A program made the position numbers and the translations under genes. The notes beneath the pieces were generated by a model. It made no database searches. It saw nothing but the letters and a program-made list of their open reading frames with translations, and was not told where the DNA came from. Shown here piece after piece: positions 56,513-64,000 of a stretch of 64,000 bases of DNA (the first letter of the stretch is position 1; each line of letters opens with the position of its first letter). Source of the DNA: Pseudomonas schmalbachii (lineage in GTDB: Bacteria > Pseudomonadota > Gammaproteobacteria > Pseudomonadales > Pseudomonadaceae); NCBI RefSeq assembly GCF_017589465.1, contig NZ_JAELYA010000001.1:1116001-1180000 (forward strand), written 5' to 3'.

Positions 56513-57189
56513 AACGCATGCAGCTGAAAGCGGTTCTCTTCGACATGGATGGCACCCTGCTGGACACGGCGCCCGACTTCGTCGCCGTCTGCCAGGCCAT
56601 GCTGACCGCCCACGGCAAACCGGCGGTCGACAACAAGCTGATCGAGGACGTCGTCTCCGGCGGCGCCCGCGCCATGGTGGCCGCGACCTTCGACATGGAC
56701 CCGGAAGCACCCGGCTTCGAAGAGCTGCGCCAGGAATTCCTCGACCGCTATCAGGAACATTGCGCGGTGCTGACCCGCCCGTACGACGGCATCCTCGAAC
56801 TGCTGGAAAGCATCGAGCGTTCCCGCCTGGTCTGGGGCGTGGTGACCAACAAACCGGTGCGCTTCGCCGAGCCGGTGATGCAGCAGCTCGGCCTGGCCGA
56901 GCGCTCCGCCGTGCTGGTCTGCCCGGACCATGTGAGTCGCGCCAAGCCCGACCCGGAGATGCTGCTGCTGGCCTGCAAGCAGCTGGGCCTCGATCCCGCC
57001 GAAGTGCTGTTCATCGGCGACGACCTGCGCGACATCGAGTCCGGCCGCGCCGCCGGCACCAGGACCGCCGCCGTGCGCTACGGCTACATCCACCCCGACG
57101 ACAACCCGAGCCACTGGGGCGCGGACGTGATCGTCGACAAGCCGCTGGACCTGCTCGCCGTCCTCGACCGGGCACTGTGCAGCTGCTGA
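56509..57189 (+). CDS. mupP: N-acetylmuramic acid 6-phosphate phosphatase (HAD family)
   Basis: 226 residues, HAD superfamily: nucleophile motif [27 protein letters not shown], Lys in RAKPDPEML and [12 protein letters not shown]. Gph-like, but position after ubiG and length match P. aeruginosa MupP of the peptidoglycan recycling route to UDP-MurNAc. A phosphoglycolate phosphatase role cannot be excluded by sequence alone. Translationally coupled to ubiG. Confidence 0.9.
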   Translation: MKRMQLKAVLFDMDGTLLDTAPDFVAVCQAMLTAHGKPAVDNKLIEDVVSGGARAMVAATFDMDPEAPGFEELRQEFLDRYQEHCAVLTRPYDGILELLESIERSRLVWGVVTNKPVRFAEPVMQQLGLAERSAVLVCPDHVSRAKPDPEMLLLACKQLGLDPAEVLFIGDDLRDIESGRAAGTRTAAVRYGYIHPDDNPSHWGADVIVDKPLDLLAVLDRALCSC

Positions 57190-57259
57190 GCCGGCTATTC
57201 CAGTTTCGTTTTTCTCGGGGCCTGCCGCCAAAAGCCGCAGGCCTCTTCAGGAGATACCG

Positions 57260-58018
57260 ATGTTCGACTACACCGCCCGCCCCGACCTGCTGCAAGGCCG
57301 CGTGATCCTGATCACCGGCGCCGGCCGCGGCATCGGCGCCGCCGCCGCGCGGACCTTCGCCGCCCATGGCGCGACCGTCCTGCTGCTGGGCAAGAGCGAA
57401 GAGAACCTCAACGAGGTCTACGACCAGATCGAGGCTGCCGGCCATCCGCAGCCGGTGGTGATCCCGTTCAACCTGGAAACCGCCCTGCCGCACCAGTACG
57501 ACGAACTGGCCGCCACCATCGAGAACGAGTTCGGCAAGCTCGACGGCCTGCTGCACAACGCCTCGATCCTCGGCCTGCGCTCGCCGATCGAGCAGATTTC
57601 CGGCGACAACTTCATGCGCGTCATGCAGGTCAACGTCAACGCCATGTTCATGCTGACCCACACCATGCTGCCGCTGCTCAAGCTGGCCAGCGACGCCTCG
57701 GTGATCTTCACCTCCAGCGGCGTCGGCCGTAAGGGCCGCGCCTACTGGGGCGCCTACGCGGTGTCGAAGTTCGCCGCCGAGGGCCTGATGCAGGTCCTCG
57801 CCGACGAGTGCGACGGCACCAGCGCGGTGCGCGCCAACAGCGTCAACCCCGGCGCCACCCGCACCGGCATGCGCGCCCAGGCCTACCCGGGCGAAAACCC
57901 GTTCAACAACCCGATGCCGGAAGACATCATGCCGGTCTACCTGTACCTGATGGGGCCGGACAGCATCGGGGTGAACGGCCAAGCGCTCGATGCGCAGGAC
58001 GGAAAGCCTGCGGCATGA
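57260..58018 (+). CDS. YciK-family short-chain dehydrogenase
   Basis: 252 residues. VILITGAGRGIGAAAARTFAA is the NAD(P) site, HNASILG the conserved NAG-like strand, and SSGVGRKGRAYWGAYAVSKFA holds the Ser and YxxxK. Physiological substrate not known. A GGAGATACC ribosome site is visible. It ends with a strong terminator. Confidence 0.92.
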   Translation: MFDYTARPDLLQGRVILITGAGRGIGAAAARTFAAHGATVLLLGKSEENLNEVYDQIEAAGHPQPVVIPFNLETALPHQYDELAATIENEFGKLDGLLHNASILGLRSPIEQISGDNFMRVMQVNVNAMFMLTHTMLPLLKLASDASVIFTSSGVGRKGRAYWGAYAVSKFAAEGLMQVLADECDGTSAVRANSVNPGATRTGMRAQAYPGENPFNNPMPEDIMPVYLYLMGPDSIGVNGQALDAQDGKPAA

Positions 58019-58046
58019 GAAAGGGGCTCTTCGGAGCCCCTTTCAT
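58019..58046 (+). terminator. terminator of the SDR gene
   Basis: Eleven-base arms (58019-58029, 58034-58044) around a TTCG tetraloop, immediately after the stop. Confidence 0.88.
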
Positions 58047-58340
58047 TTGATACACCGCAGGGCGGGTGAAACCCGCCGTGACGCCTCTGGATTGGCGGGT
58101 TGCACCCGCAGCGCCCCATGGGCGCGATCGCGGGCATGGCCCGCTCCTACGGTTCGATCGTGTAGAACGTAGGGTGGAAAACGGCGAAGCCTTTTCCACC
58201 ATCAAGCGCGGTGCGAGGGGGCGGTGGACAAGCTTCGCGTTGTCCACCCTACAAAAAGCTCTGCTCGCGAATGCCGGCACCACAAAAGCTTCGCGAGCAG
58301 AGCTCGCTCCTACGAAAAGCGGCAATGCACTCCACAGCGA
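58047..58340. repeat. intergenic cluster of Pseudomonas palindromic repeats
   Basis: No gene. It holds GGCGGGT-GAA-ACCCGCC (58061-58077), a GTAGGGTGGA/TCCACCCTAC pair (58169-58178, 58243-58252) and a perfect 15-base inverted repeat (58257-58271, 58290-58304) followed by CGCTCCTAC. These are dispersed intergenic families of the genus. Confidence 0.7.
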
Positions 58341-58344
58341 TATG

Positions 58345-58372
58345 AAAAAGGGGCTCCGAAGAGCCCCTTTTT
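58345..58372 (-). terminator. terminator of rluB
   Basis: Twelve-base arms (58345-58356, 58361-58372), loop CGAA. On the minus strand it reads the same as the SDR terminator at 58019-58046. Confidence 0.88.
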
Positions 58373-58387
58373 CGTTTACCGGTCAGA

Positions 58388-59860
58388 TCAGCGCTTGAAT
58401 CCCGGGCGCATGCCGTCACCCGCCGGCTGCGGGCGGCGCTTGGCCACCGGCTTGCGGGCCGGCTTGACCGGTTTCTCGTCGCGTTCGGCGTGCGGCTTGG
58501 CCGGGCGCTTGCGGTTCACGTCGCTCGGGCGCTCGGCCAGCGGTGCGCCCTGCTTGCGATCGTTCGGACGCGGAGCGCGGGCCGGACGGCCGCCATCCCC
58601 GTGACGGGAATCCTGGCGCGGCGCGCGTGGAGCGCGGTTGTCATCGCCCTCGCGCGGCTTGCGCGGAGCCCGGCCTTCACCTGCCTCGCCACGCGGTGCG
58701 CGCGGAGCACGGTGGTCGCCACTCTCGCGCGGCAGTCGCGGAGCACGACCTTCGCCGGATTCGCCACGCGGTGCGCGTGGTGCACGGTGGCTATCGCCCT
58801 CACGCGGCGCGCGCGGTGCACGACCTTCACCAGCCTCGCCACGATGCGCGCGCGGAGCACGCCCCTCGCCAGCTTCGCTACGCGGCCCACGAGCCGGACG
58901 CTCGGAAGCACCCGGACGCGGCGCACGGCGCGGGCGCTCACCTTCAGCAGCTTCCTTACGGGCGCGGGAACCACGACCGGCATCCGGACGCTCGCTGCGA
59001 GCCAGCGGCTTGGACAGCTTGCGCTCCTGACGTTCCTGCTTTTCCCGCGCCTTGGTGGTCATTTTCGGCAGGGCGACCGGCTTGAGGCCGACCTCCTCGC
59101 TGAGGATGTCTACTTCGCGCTGTTCCATTTCCCGGTAACGCCCCATGGTCAGCTCGGAAGTGAGGAAGACCGGACCGAAACGCACGCGCTTCAGGCGGCT
59201 CACCACCACGCCCTGGGATTCCCACAGGCGGCGGACTTCGCGGTTGCGGCCTTCCATCACCACCACGTGATACCAGTGGTTGAAGCCCTCGCCGCCCGGC
59301 GCCTGCTGGATGTCACTGAACTTGGCCGGGCCGTCTTCGAGCATCACGCCGTTTTTCAGGCGCTCCATCATGTCTTCGTCGACTTCGCCACGCACGCGCA
59401 CCGCGTATTCGCGGTCCATCTCGTAGGACGGGTGCATCAGGCGGTTGGCCAGCTCGCCGTCGGTGGTGAACAGCAGCAGGCCGGTGGTGTTGATGTCCAG
59501 GCGGCCGACGTTGATCCAGCGGCCGCTGCGCAGGCGCGGCAGGCGGTCGAAGACGGTCGGACGGCCTTCCGGATCGTCGCGGGTACAGACCTCGCCTTCC
59601 GGCTTGTTGTAGATCAGCACGCGGCGCACGTTCTCCTCGGCGGCCTCGCGGCGGAGCAGGTGATCGTCCACGGCGATGGCGTCATGGGAGTCGACGCGCT
59701 GGCCAAGGGTGGCGACGGCGCCATTGACCTTGACCCGGCCCTCCGAGATCCAGGCCTCCACGTCGCGGCGCGAGCCGACGCCCAGGCGCGCAAGGACCTT
59801 CTGCAGCTTTTCGCCGGAGGGGGTATGGGTGAGTTCTTGGTTTTCGTGCGTGTCGTTCAT
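58388..59860 (-). CDS. rluB: 23S rRNA pseudouridine synthase RluB with long Arg-rich tail
   Basis: 490 residues. S4 domain ([20 protein letters not shown]), then the RsuA/RluB catalytic domain ([14 protein letters not shown] with catalytic Asp, [14 protein letters not shown]). Residues about 285-490 are low complexity, with a repeated block of the type [15 protein letters not shown] at roughly 310-433, very rich in Arg, Pro, Gly and Glu. It modifies U2605 (E. coli numbering). The ATG at 59860 has GGAGGTG 5 bases upstream. The tail may bind RNA. Confidence 0.93.
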   Translation of the reverse strand: MNDTHENQELTHTPSGEKLQKVLARLGVGSRRDVEAWISEGRVKVNGAVATLGQRVDSHDAIAVDDHLLRREAAEENVRRVLIYNKPEGEVCTRDDPEGRPTVFDRLPRLRSGRWINVGRLDINTTGLLLFTTDGELANRLMHPSYEMDREYAVRVRGEVDEDMMERLKNGVMLEDGPAKFSDIQQAPGGEGFNHWYHVVVMEGRNREVRRLWESQGVVVSRLKRVRFGPVFLTSELTMGRYREMEQREVDILSEEVGLKPVALPKMTTKAREKQERQERKLSKPLARSERPDAGRGSRARKEAAEGERPRRAPRPGASERPARGPRSEAGEGRAPRAHRGEAGEGRAPRAPREGDSHRAPRAPRGESGEGRAPRLPRESGDHRAPRAPRGEAGEGRAPRKPREGDDNRAPRAPRQDSRHGDGGRPARAPRPNDRKQGAPLAERPSDVNRKRPAKPHAERDEKPVKPARKPVAKRRPQPAGDGMRPGFKR

Positions 59861-60086
59861 CTGGGCACCTCCCGGTGTGTCATGCAACGAAGAAAGGGCG
59901 CGCATCATACGCGCTTGCACGCTCCGACGCACCGTCCGTGATCGGGAAAGCCTAGTCGAAATGCGTCAGCGCAAAGTTCCCTGGCCGACCGGTTGCCCCA
60001 CGACTGTACGGCCCACTCCACGTCCGGCTGTTACGGGACAAGCCGCGCCGCAGCGATTAGCCTGCAAAAAACATGAATCCGCCGCC

Positions 60087-60695
60087 ATGCCCATCGAACT
60101 CCTCGCCGCATTCCTGATGTTCGCCTTCGTCACGTCGATCACGCCGGGACCCAACAACATGATGCTGCTCGCCTCCGGGGTGAACTTCGGCGTGCGCCGC
60201 ACGCTGCCGCACATGCTCGGCATCAGCATCGGCTTCCTGGTGCTGGTGGTCGCGGTGGGACTGGGACTGAACCGCCTGTTCGAACTGTTCCCGCTCACCT
60301 ATACGGCGCTGCGCTACCTCGGCGGCGCCTACCTGCTGTACCTGGCCTGGAAGATCGCCAACGCCGGCGCGCCGCAGGGCTCGTCGACGACCAGCGGCGG
60401 CAAGCCGTTCAGCTTCCTGCAGGCCGCCGCGTTCCAGTGGGTCAATCCCAAGGCCTGGATCATGGCCATCGGTGCCATCACCACCTACACCCCGCAGCAG
60501 GACTTCATCGGCAACGTGCTGCTGATCGCCGTGCTGTTCGCCGTGGTCAACCTGCCCAGCGTCGGCGTCTGGACCATCGCCGGCAGCCTGCTGCGCCGCT
60601 GGCTGGAAGAACCGGCGCGGCTCAGGGTGTTCAATATCGGCATGGCCCTGCTGCTGGTCGCCTCGCTCTACCCCCTGTTCGCTTCTGCACATTGA
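60087..60695 (+). CDS. LysE/RhtB-family amino-acid exporter
   Basis: 202 residues and six membrane helices. FAFVTSITPGPNNMMLLASG is the family signature; FQWVNPKAWIMAIGA is the second conserved loop. It exports an amino acid or related metabolite; which one is not predictable. The start at 60087 gives the usual MPIELLAAF opening. Followed 17 bases later by the BenE-like gene. Confidence 0.9.
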   Translation: MPIELLAAFLMFAFVTSITPGPNNMMLLASGVNFGVRRTLPHMLGISIGFLVLVVAVGLGLNRLFELFPLTYTALRYLGGAYLLYLAWKIANAGAPQGSSTTSGGKPFSFLQAAAFQWVNPKAWIMAIGAITTYTPQQDFIGNVLLIAVLFAVVNLPSVGVWTIAGSLLRRWLEEPARLRVFNIGMALLLVASLYPLFASAH

Positions 60696-60711
60696 CGGAT
60701 ACCTTCCCCGG

Positions 60712-61905
60712 ATGACCGATTCCACCAGCGCGCGCCTGCGCCCCATCGCCGACTCCTCGCCCGCCGCCGTGGTGGCCGGCTTCGTCGCCATGCTCACCGG
60801 CTACACCAGTTCGCTGATCCTGATGTTCCAGGCCGGACAGGCCGCCGGGCTGAGCGCCGGACAGATTTCCTCGTGGATCTGGGCGCTGTCCATCGGCATG
60901 GCGCTGACCACCATCGGCCTGACCCTGCGCTACCGCACCCCCATCGTCATCGCCTGGTCCACACCCGGCGCCGCCCTGCTGATCAGCAGCCTGCCCGGCG
61001 TGCCCTACGGCGAAGCCATCGGCGCCTTCATCGTCTGCGCCGGGCTGATCACCCTCTGCGGCGTGACCGGCAGCTTCGACCGGCTGATGCGCCAGGTGCC
61101 CGGCTCGCTGGCCGCCGCGCTGCTGGCCGGGGTGCTGTTCCGCATCTGCATCGAGATCTGCCGCGCCGCCGAGCAGCAGACCCTGCTGGTGCTGGCGATG
61201 TTCTTCAGCTACCTGCTGACCAAGCGCCTGCTGCCGCGCTACGCGGTATTCGCCGCGCTGCTGGTCGGGATCGCGCTGGCCGGCGTCCTGGGCCTGCTGA
61301 ACTTCAGCCAGTTCCAGCTGGAACTGGCCAGGCCGGTATGGACCACGCCGAGCTTCTCCCTGGCCGCCACCATCAGCATCGGCATCCCGCTGTTCATCGT
61401 CGCCATGGCCTCGCAGAACATGCCGGGGCTGGCCGTGCTGCGCGCCGACGGCTACCAGGTGCCCGCCTCGCCGCTGATCTCGGTGACCGGCATCGCCTCG
61501 ATGCTGCTCGCCCCGTTCGGCTCCCACGGGATCAACCTGGCGGCGATCAGCGCAGCCATCTGCACCGGTCCGGAAGCCCACGAGAATCCGCACAAGCGCT
61601 ACACCGCGGCGCTCTGGTGCGGGCTGTTCTACGGCGTCGCCGGCATCTTCGGCGCCACTCTCGCCGCGCTGTTCGCCGCGCTGCCCAAGGCGCTGGTGCT
61701 GTCCATCGCCGCCCTCGCCCTGCTCGGCTCGATCACCAACGGCCTGGCCAATGCAATGTCCGAGACCCGCGAGCGCGAGGCGGCGATGATCACCTTCCTC
61801 GTCACTGCTTCCGGTTTCACCCTGTTCTCGGTGGGCTCGGCGTTCTGGGGACTGGTGGCCGGCCTGCTGACACAACTGGTGCTGAACTACCGCCGCGCCG
61901 CCTGA
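60712..61905 (+). CDS. BenE-family transporter
   Basis: 397 residues with about 12 membrane helices, benzoate/H+ symporter family. AWSTPGAALLISS and VPASPLISVTGIASMLLAPFGSHGINLA are typical BenE segments. No benzoate-degradation genes are nearby, so the substrate is open. Probably an operon with the LysE-like gene. Confidence 0.88.
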   Translation: MTDSTSARLRPIADSSPAAVVAGFVAMLTGYTSSLILMFQAGQAAGLSAGQISSWIWALSIGMALTTIGLTLRYRTPIVIAWSTPGAALLISSLPGVPYGEAIGAFIVCAGLITLCGVTGSFDRLMRQVPGSLAAALLAGVLFRICIEICRAAEQQTLLVLAMFFSYLLTKRLLPRYAVFAALLVGIALAGVLGLLNFSQFQLELARPVWTTPSFSLAATISIGIPLFIVAMASQNMPGLAVLRADGYQVPASPLISVTGIASMLLAPFGSHGINLAAISAAICTGPEAHENPHKRYTAALWCGLFYGVAGIFGATLAALFAALPKALVLSIAALALLGSITNGLANAMSETREREAAMITFLVTASGFTLFSVGSAFWGLVAGLLTQLVLNYRRAA

Positions 61906-62009
61906 TCCACCTCTGCCAGCATCCGGGCGATTCTCTCCAGGGACCGCCCGATCAACCGGCCTGGCATTTGCCGGAGCGAAGGACGGCCAGTGATTTCGCC
62001 GCATTACCC

Positions 62010-62037
62010 GCAGGAGCGACCCATGGGCCGCTCCTGC
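62010..62037. repeat. REP-like palindrome
   Basis: GCAGGAGCG and CGCTCCTGC arms around CCCATGGG; near-perfect 28-base palindrome between the BenE and symporter genes, a common Pseudomonas intergenic type. Confidence 0.65.
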
Positions 62038-62053
62038 AGGATGCAATACCCAC

Positions 62054-62128
62054 CGTAGGTTGGCGCTGAGCAACGCGAAGCCCAACATCACCATCGTTGG
62101 GCTTCACTGCGTTCAGCACCAACCTACG
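62054..62128. repeat. dispersed palindromic element, copy 2
   Basis: 75-base imperfect palindrome. Outer arms CGTAGGTTGG/CCAACCTACG, inner arms GAAGCCCAAC/GTTGGGCTTC. Its right half matches the element at 8125-8159. It lies between convergent genes and could also stop transcription both ways. Confidence 0.7.
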
Positions 62129-62192
62129 CGGGTTCTGGCCCAGCCCGACCGAAATCTGGGACGCGCCCCGGCGCACAAGCGGAAACACTACC

Positions 62193-63083
62193 TCAGACCA
62201 CCGCCCGCTCCGGCGCGGCCTTGGCCGCTCCACGGCTGACCCACCAGCCGAAGATGCCCGCAGTGAAGAACATCACCAGGCCGTAGATCGCCGCCGGCAT
62301 CGCCATGGTCTTGTTGTTCAGCAGCATCGGGCTCATCGCCAGGGCGATGGCCAGGGTGCCGTTGTGGATGCCGATCTCCATGCCGATGGCGATCGACTGT
62401 GGCTTGGACAGCTGGAGCAGGCGCGGCACCCAGTAGCCCACGGCGAGGCTGACCAGGTTGAAGCACAGCGCCGCCATGCCGACTACCGGGGCGTAGATCA
62501 CGAAGGTCTGCCAGTCCTTGTAGACAGCCAGGGCGATGATCACCACCAGCAGCAGTGCGGAAAGGATCTTCACCGGTTTCTGCAGCGTCGCCGCCACCTG
62601 CGGCAGTTGCCGGCGTACCAGCATGCCGATGGCGACCGGGCCGAGCACGATGACGAACACCTGCAGCACCTTGCCGAACTGCAGCGGAATCGCCTGGCCC
62701 TCGCCCATGAAGTACATCAGCGCCAGGTTGACGATCAGCGGCATGGTGAGGATGGCGATCACCGAATTCACCGCGGTGAGGGTGATGTTCAGCGCCACGT
62801 CGCCGTGCGCCAGGTGACTGTAGAGGTTCGCCGTGGTGCCGCCGGGCGAGGCCGCCAGCAGCAGCATGCCCACCGCCAGGGCGGATTCCAGGGCGAAGCC
62901 GACGGTGATGAAGAAGCAGGCTATCGGCAGCAGGATGATCTGACAGACCAGGCCGATCAGCACCGGCTTCGGGTAGCGCACGATACGGGCGAAATCCGCC
63001 ACGGTCAGGGAAAGCCCGAGTCCGAGCATGATGATGCCCAGGGAAATGGGCAGGAACAGGGTGAGCAAGGGATCGGCCGTCAT
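62193..63083 (-). CDS. bile acid:sodium symporter (BASS) family transporter
   Basis: 296 residues, about nine to ten membrane helices. LPISLGIIMLGLGLSLTVADF opens the fold; AASPGGTTANLYSHLAHGDVALN and IAIGMEIGIHNGTLAIALA are the two discontinuous-helix regions of the family. Bacterial members carry varied organic anions, so substrate is unknown. The ATG at 63083 is used; the longer in-frame start lacks support. Confidence 0.9.
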   Translation of the reverse strand: MTADPLLTLFLPISLGIIMLGLGLSLTVADFARIVRYPKPVLIGLVCQIILLPIACFFITVGFALESALAVGMLLLAASPGGTTANLYSHLAHGDVALNITLTAVNSVIAILTMPLIVNLALMYFMGEGQAIPLQFGKVLQVFVIVLGPVAIGMLVRRQLPQVAATLQKPVKILSALLLVVIIALAVYKDWQTFVIYAPVVGMAALCFNLVSLAVGYWVPRLLQLSKPQSIAIGMEIGIHNGTLAIALAMSPMLLNNKTMAMPAAIYGLVMFFTAGIFGWWVSRGAAKAAPERAVV

Positions 63084-63411
63084 TCTTCTGATTCTCCGGG
63101 TTCTTCCGTGGGGCGGGCACCTGAACATTCTGGTTCAGGGCTGGGGAGGGAGACAGTAGTCCATCGGGCCGATCCGCTTCAGCTCTGTAACAGAATGAGA
63201 ATTTGCCGGCATTCACGCGGGCAATGACTCTTCGGCAAGGCACTACCCACGGAAACAGAAAGCAAAGAAATTTCCTACATAGACGCCCCCGTTTCTGTCT
63301 CAAATCAAGCCCGAAGCGACCTGGACTGCCATCCTGACTGCAACCCAGCCCCACTCCGGCGCCTCGCGGCGCACCAGGCAGGTGCGGGGGCCTTGCGAAA
63401 GGAGCCGTCAG
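63084..63411. other. intergenic region upstream of the P-type ATPase
   Basis: 328 bases between divergent genes. No gene seen. The middle (about 63165-63310) is less GC-rich than its surroundings and probably holds both promoters, but no clear -35/-10 pair or riboswitch-like structure could be assigned by eye. Confidence 0.6.
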
Positions 63412-64000
63412 ATGCGCGTTCGCCCCACCGACGCCACGCCGCCCCGGCCATGGCACACACTTTCCGCCGAGCGCATCCAGGAAGCGCTGGAATGCGATCT
63501 CGCCGGTCTCGACCAGGCCCAGGTGCAACAGCGCCGCGAACGCTACGGCGAGAATCGCCTCGCCCCGCCCAGGCGCCGCAGCGCATTGCGCCGCCTGCTG
63601 CTGCAATTCCACAACATCCTGCTCTACGTGATGATGGCCGCCGCCCTGGTCACCGCCGTGCTCGGCTACTGGGTGGACACCAGCGTGCTGTTCGCCGCGG
63701 TGCTGATCAACGCGGTCATCGGCTTCATCCAGGAAGGCAAGGCCGAATCGGCGCTGGAGGCCATCCGCGGGATGCTTTCGCCGGTCGCCACGGTGGTCCG
63801 CGACGGCAAGCGCCAGCAGATCGACGCCAGCGAACTGGTGCCGGGCGACCTCGTGCTGCTCGCCTCCGGCGACCGCGTGCCGGCTGACCTGCGCCTGCTG
63901 ACGGTGAAGGAACTGCGGGTCGAGGAAGCCGCGCTGACCGGCGAATCGCTGCCGGTGGAGAAGGCACCCGAGGTGGTATCCCTCGATGCGCCGCTCGGCG
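63412..64000 (+). CDS. cation-transporting P-type ATPase, 5' part
   Basis: First 196 codons; the rest is off the right edge. N-terminal cation ATPase domain (WHTLSAERIQEALECDLAGL, with the RYGENRL motif), first two membrane helices (LLYVMMAAALVTAVLGYWVD), then the actuator domain with LVPGDLVLLASGDRVPADLR and the TGES motif (EEAALTGESLPVEK). This is the type II (Ca/Mg/Na-like) pattern, as in the PacL/PMA1-like group. AAGGAG is 7 bases before the ATG. The ion cannot be named without the missing membrane helices. Confidence 0.92.
   Translation, partial: MRVRPTDATPPRPWHTLSAERIQEALECDLAGLDQAQVQQRRERYGENRLAPPRRRSALRRLLLQFHNILLYVMMAAALVTAVLGYWVDTSVLFAAVLINAVIGFIQEGKAESALEAIRGMLSPVATVVRDGKRQQIDASELVPGDLVLLASGDRVPADLRLLTVKELRVEEAALTGESLPVEKAPEVVSLDAPLG

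Overview
The window is chromosomal DNA from a Pseudomonas, most likely of the P. aeruginosa / P. nitroreducens / P. citronellolis part of the genus. GC is high and genes are dense. The housekeeping order gltX, LysR, EmrAB-like pump, uvrB, aminotransferase, tRNA-Asn, comEA, wbpM ... lapB, lapA, ihfB, rpsA // cmk, tyrA-aroA, hisC, pheA, serC, gyrA, mtnA, mtaD, ubiG, mupP, yciK matches, as I remember it, the PA3134-PA3173 neighbourhood of P. aeruginosa PAO1. No database was consulted. Species level is inference.

Layout. 1-8.1 kb: 3' part of gltX is off the left edge, then a LysR regulator divergent from a HlyD/DHA2-MFS efflux pair, uvrB, an aromatic/aspartate aminotransferase, tRNA-Asn and its terminator. 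8.2-14.7 kb (minus strand): a ComEA-like protein, then wbpM, a WbpL-type initiating phosphosugar transferase and a WbpV-type SDR (start of O-antigen synthesis), then lapB, lapA, ihfB. 14.8-16.5 kb: rpsA. 16.7-43.7 kb: a roughly 27 kb surface island inserted between rpsA and cmk, which are normally adjacent. 43.9-53 kb: a minus-strand block gyrA-serC-pheA-hisC-tyrA/aroA-cmk. 53-64 kb: mtnA and, divergently, mtaD, ubiG, mupP and a YciK-like SDR, then rluB, LysE and BenE-type transporters, a bile-acid/sodium symporter-family protein and the first 196 codons of a P-type ATPase.

The island is the notable part. Read in the direction of transcription (right to left) it holds: the O-antigen ABC permease wzm; a complete-looking eleven-gene type II secretion operon in the order E-F-G-H-I-J-K-L-M-C/N-D (the order I remember for Xanthomonas xps) with a lipoprotein secretin; a 1.2 kb gene-free stretch with strong strand asymmetry; a 608-residue Sec-exported surface protein gene with its own terminator; galE; a PglA-like glycosyltransferase; the ABC ATPase wzt with a carbohydrate-binding C-terminal domain; a glycosyltransferase-sulfotransferase fusion; a tandem pair of GT2 paralogues; three further glycosyltransferases; and a sulfotransferase carrying a long coiled coil.

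Working model (inference): WbpM, the SDR and WbpL make and load the primer sugar on undecaprenyl phosphate. The island glycosyltransferases extend it. One or both sulfotransferases modify it, with the coiled-coil enzyme a candidate chain terminator and length ruler. Wzm/Wzt export the chain. The dedicated T2SS secretes the 608-residue protein, which may coat the cell bound to that O-antigen, much like the Aeromonas A-layer arrangement. No wzx, wzy or wzz is visible, which fits ABC-dependent export.
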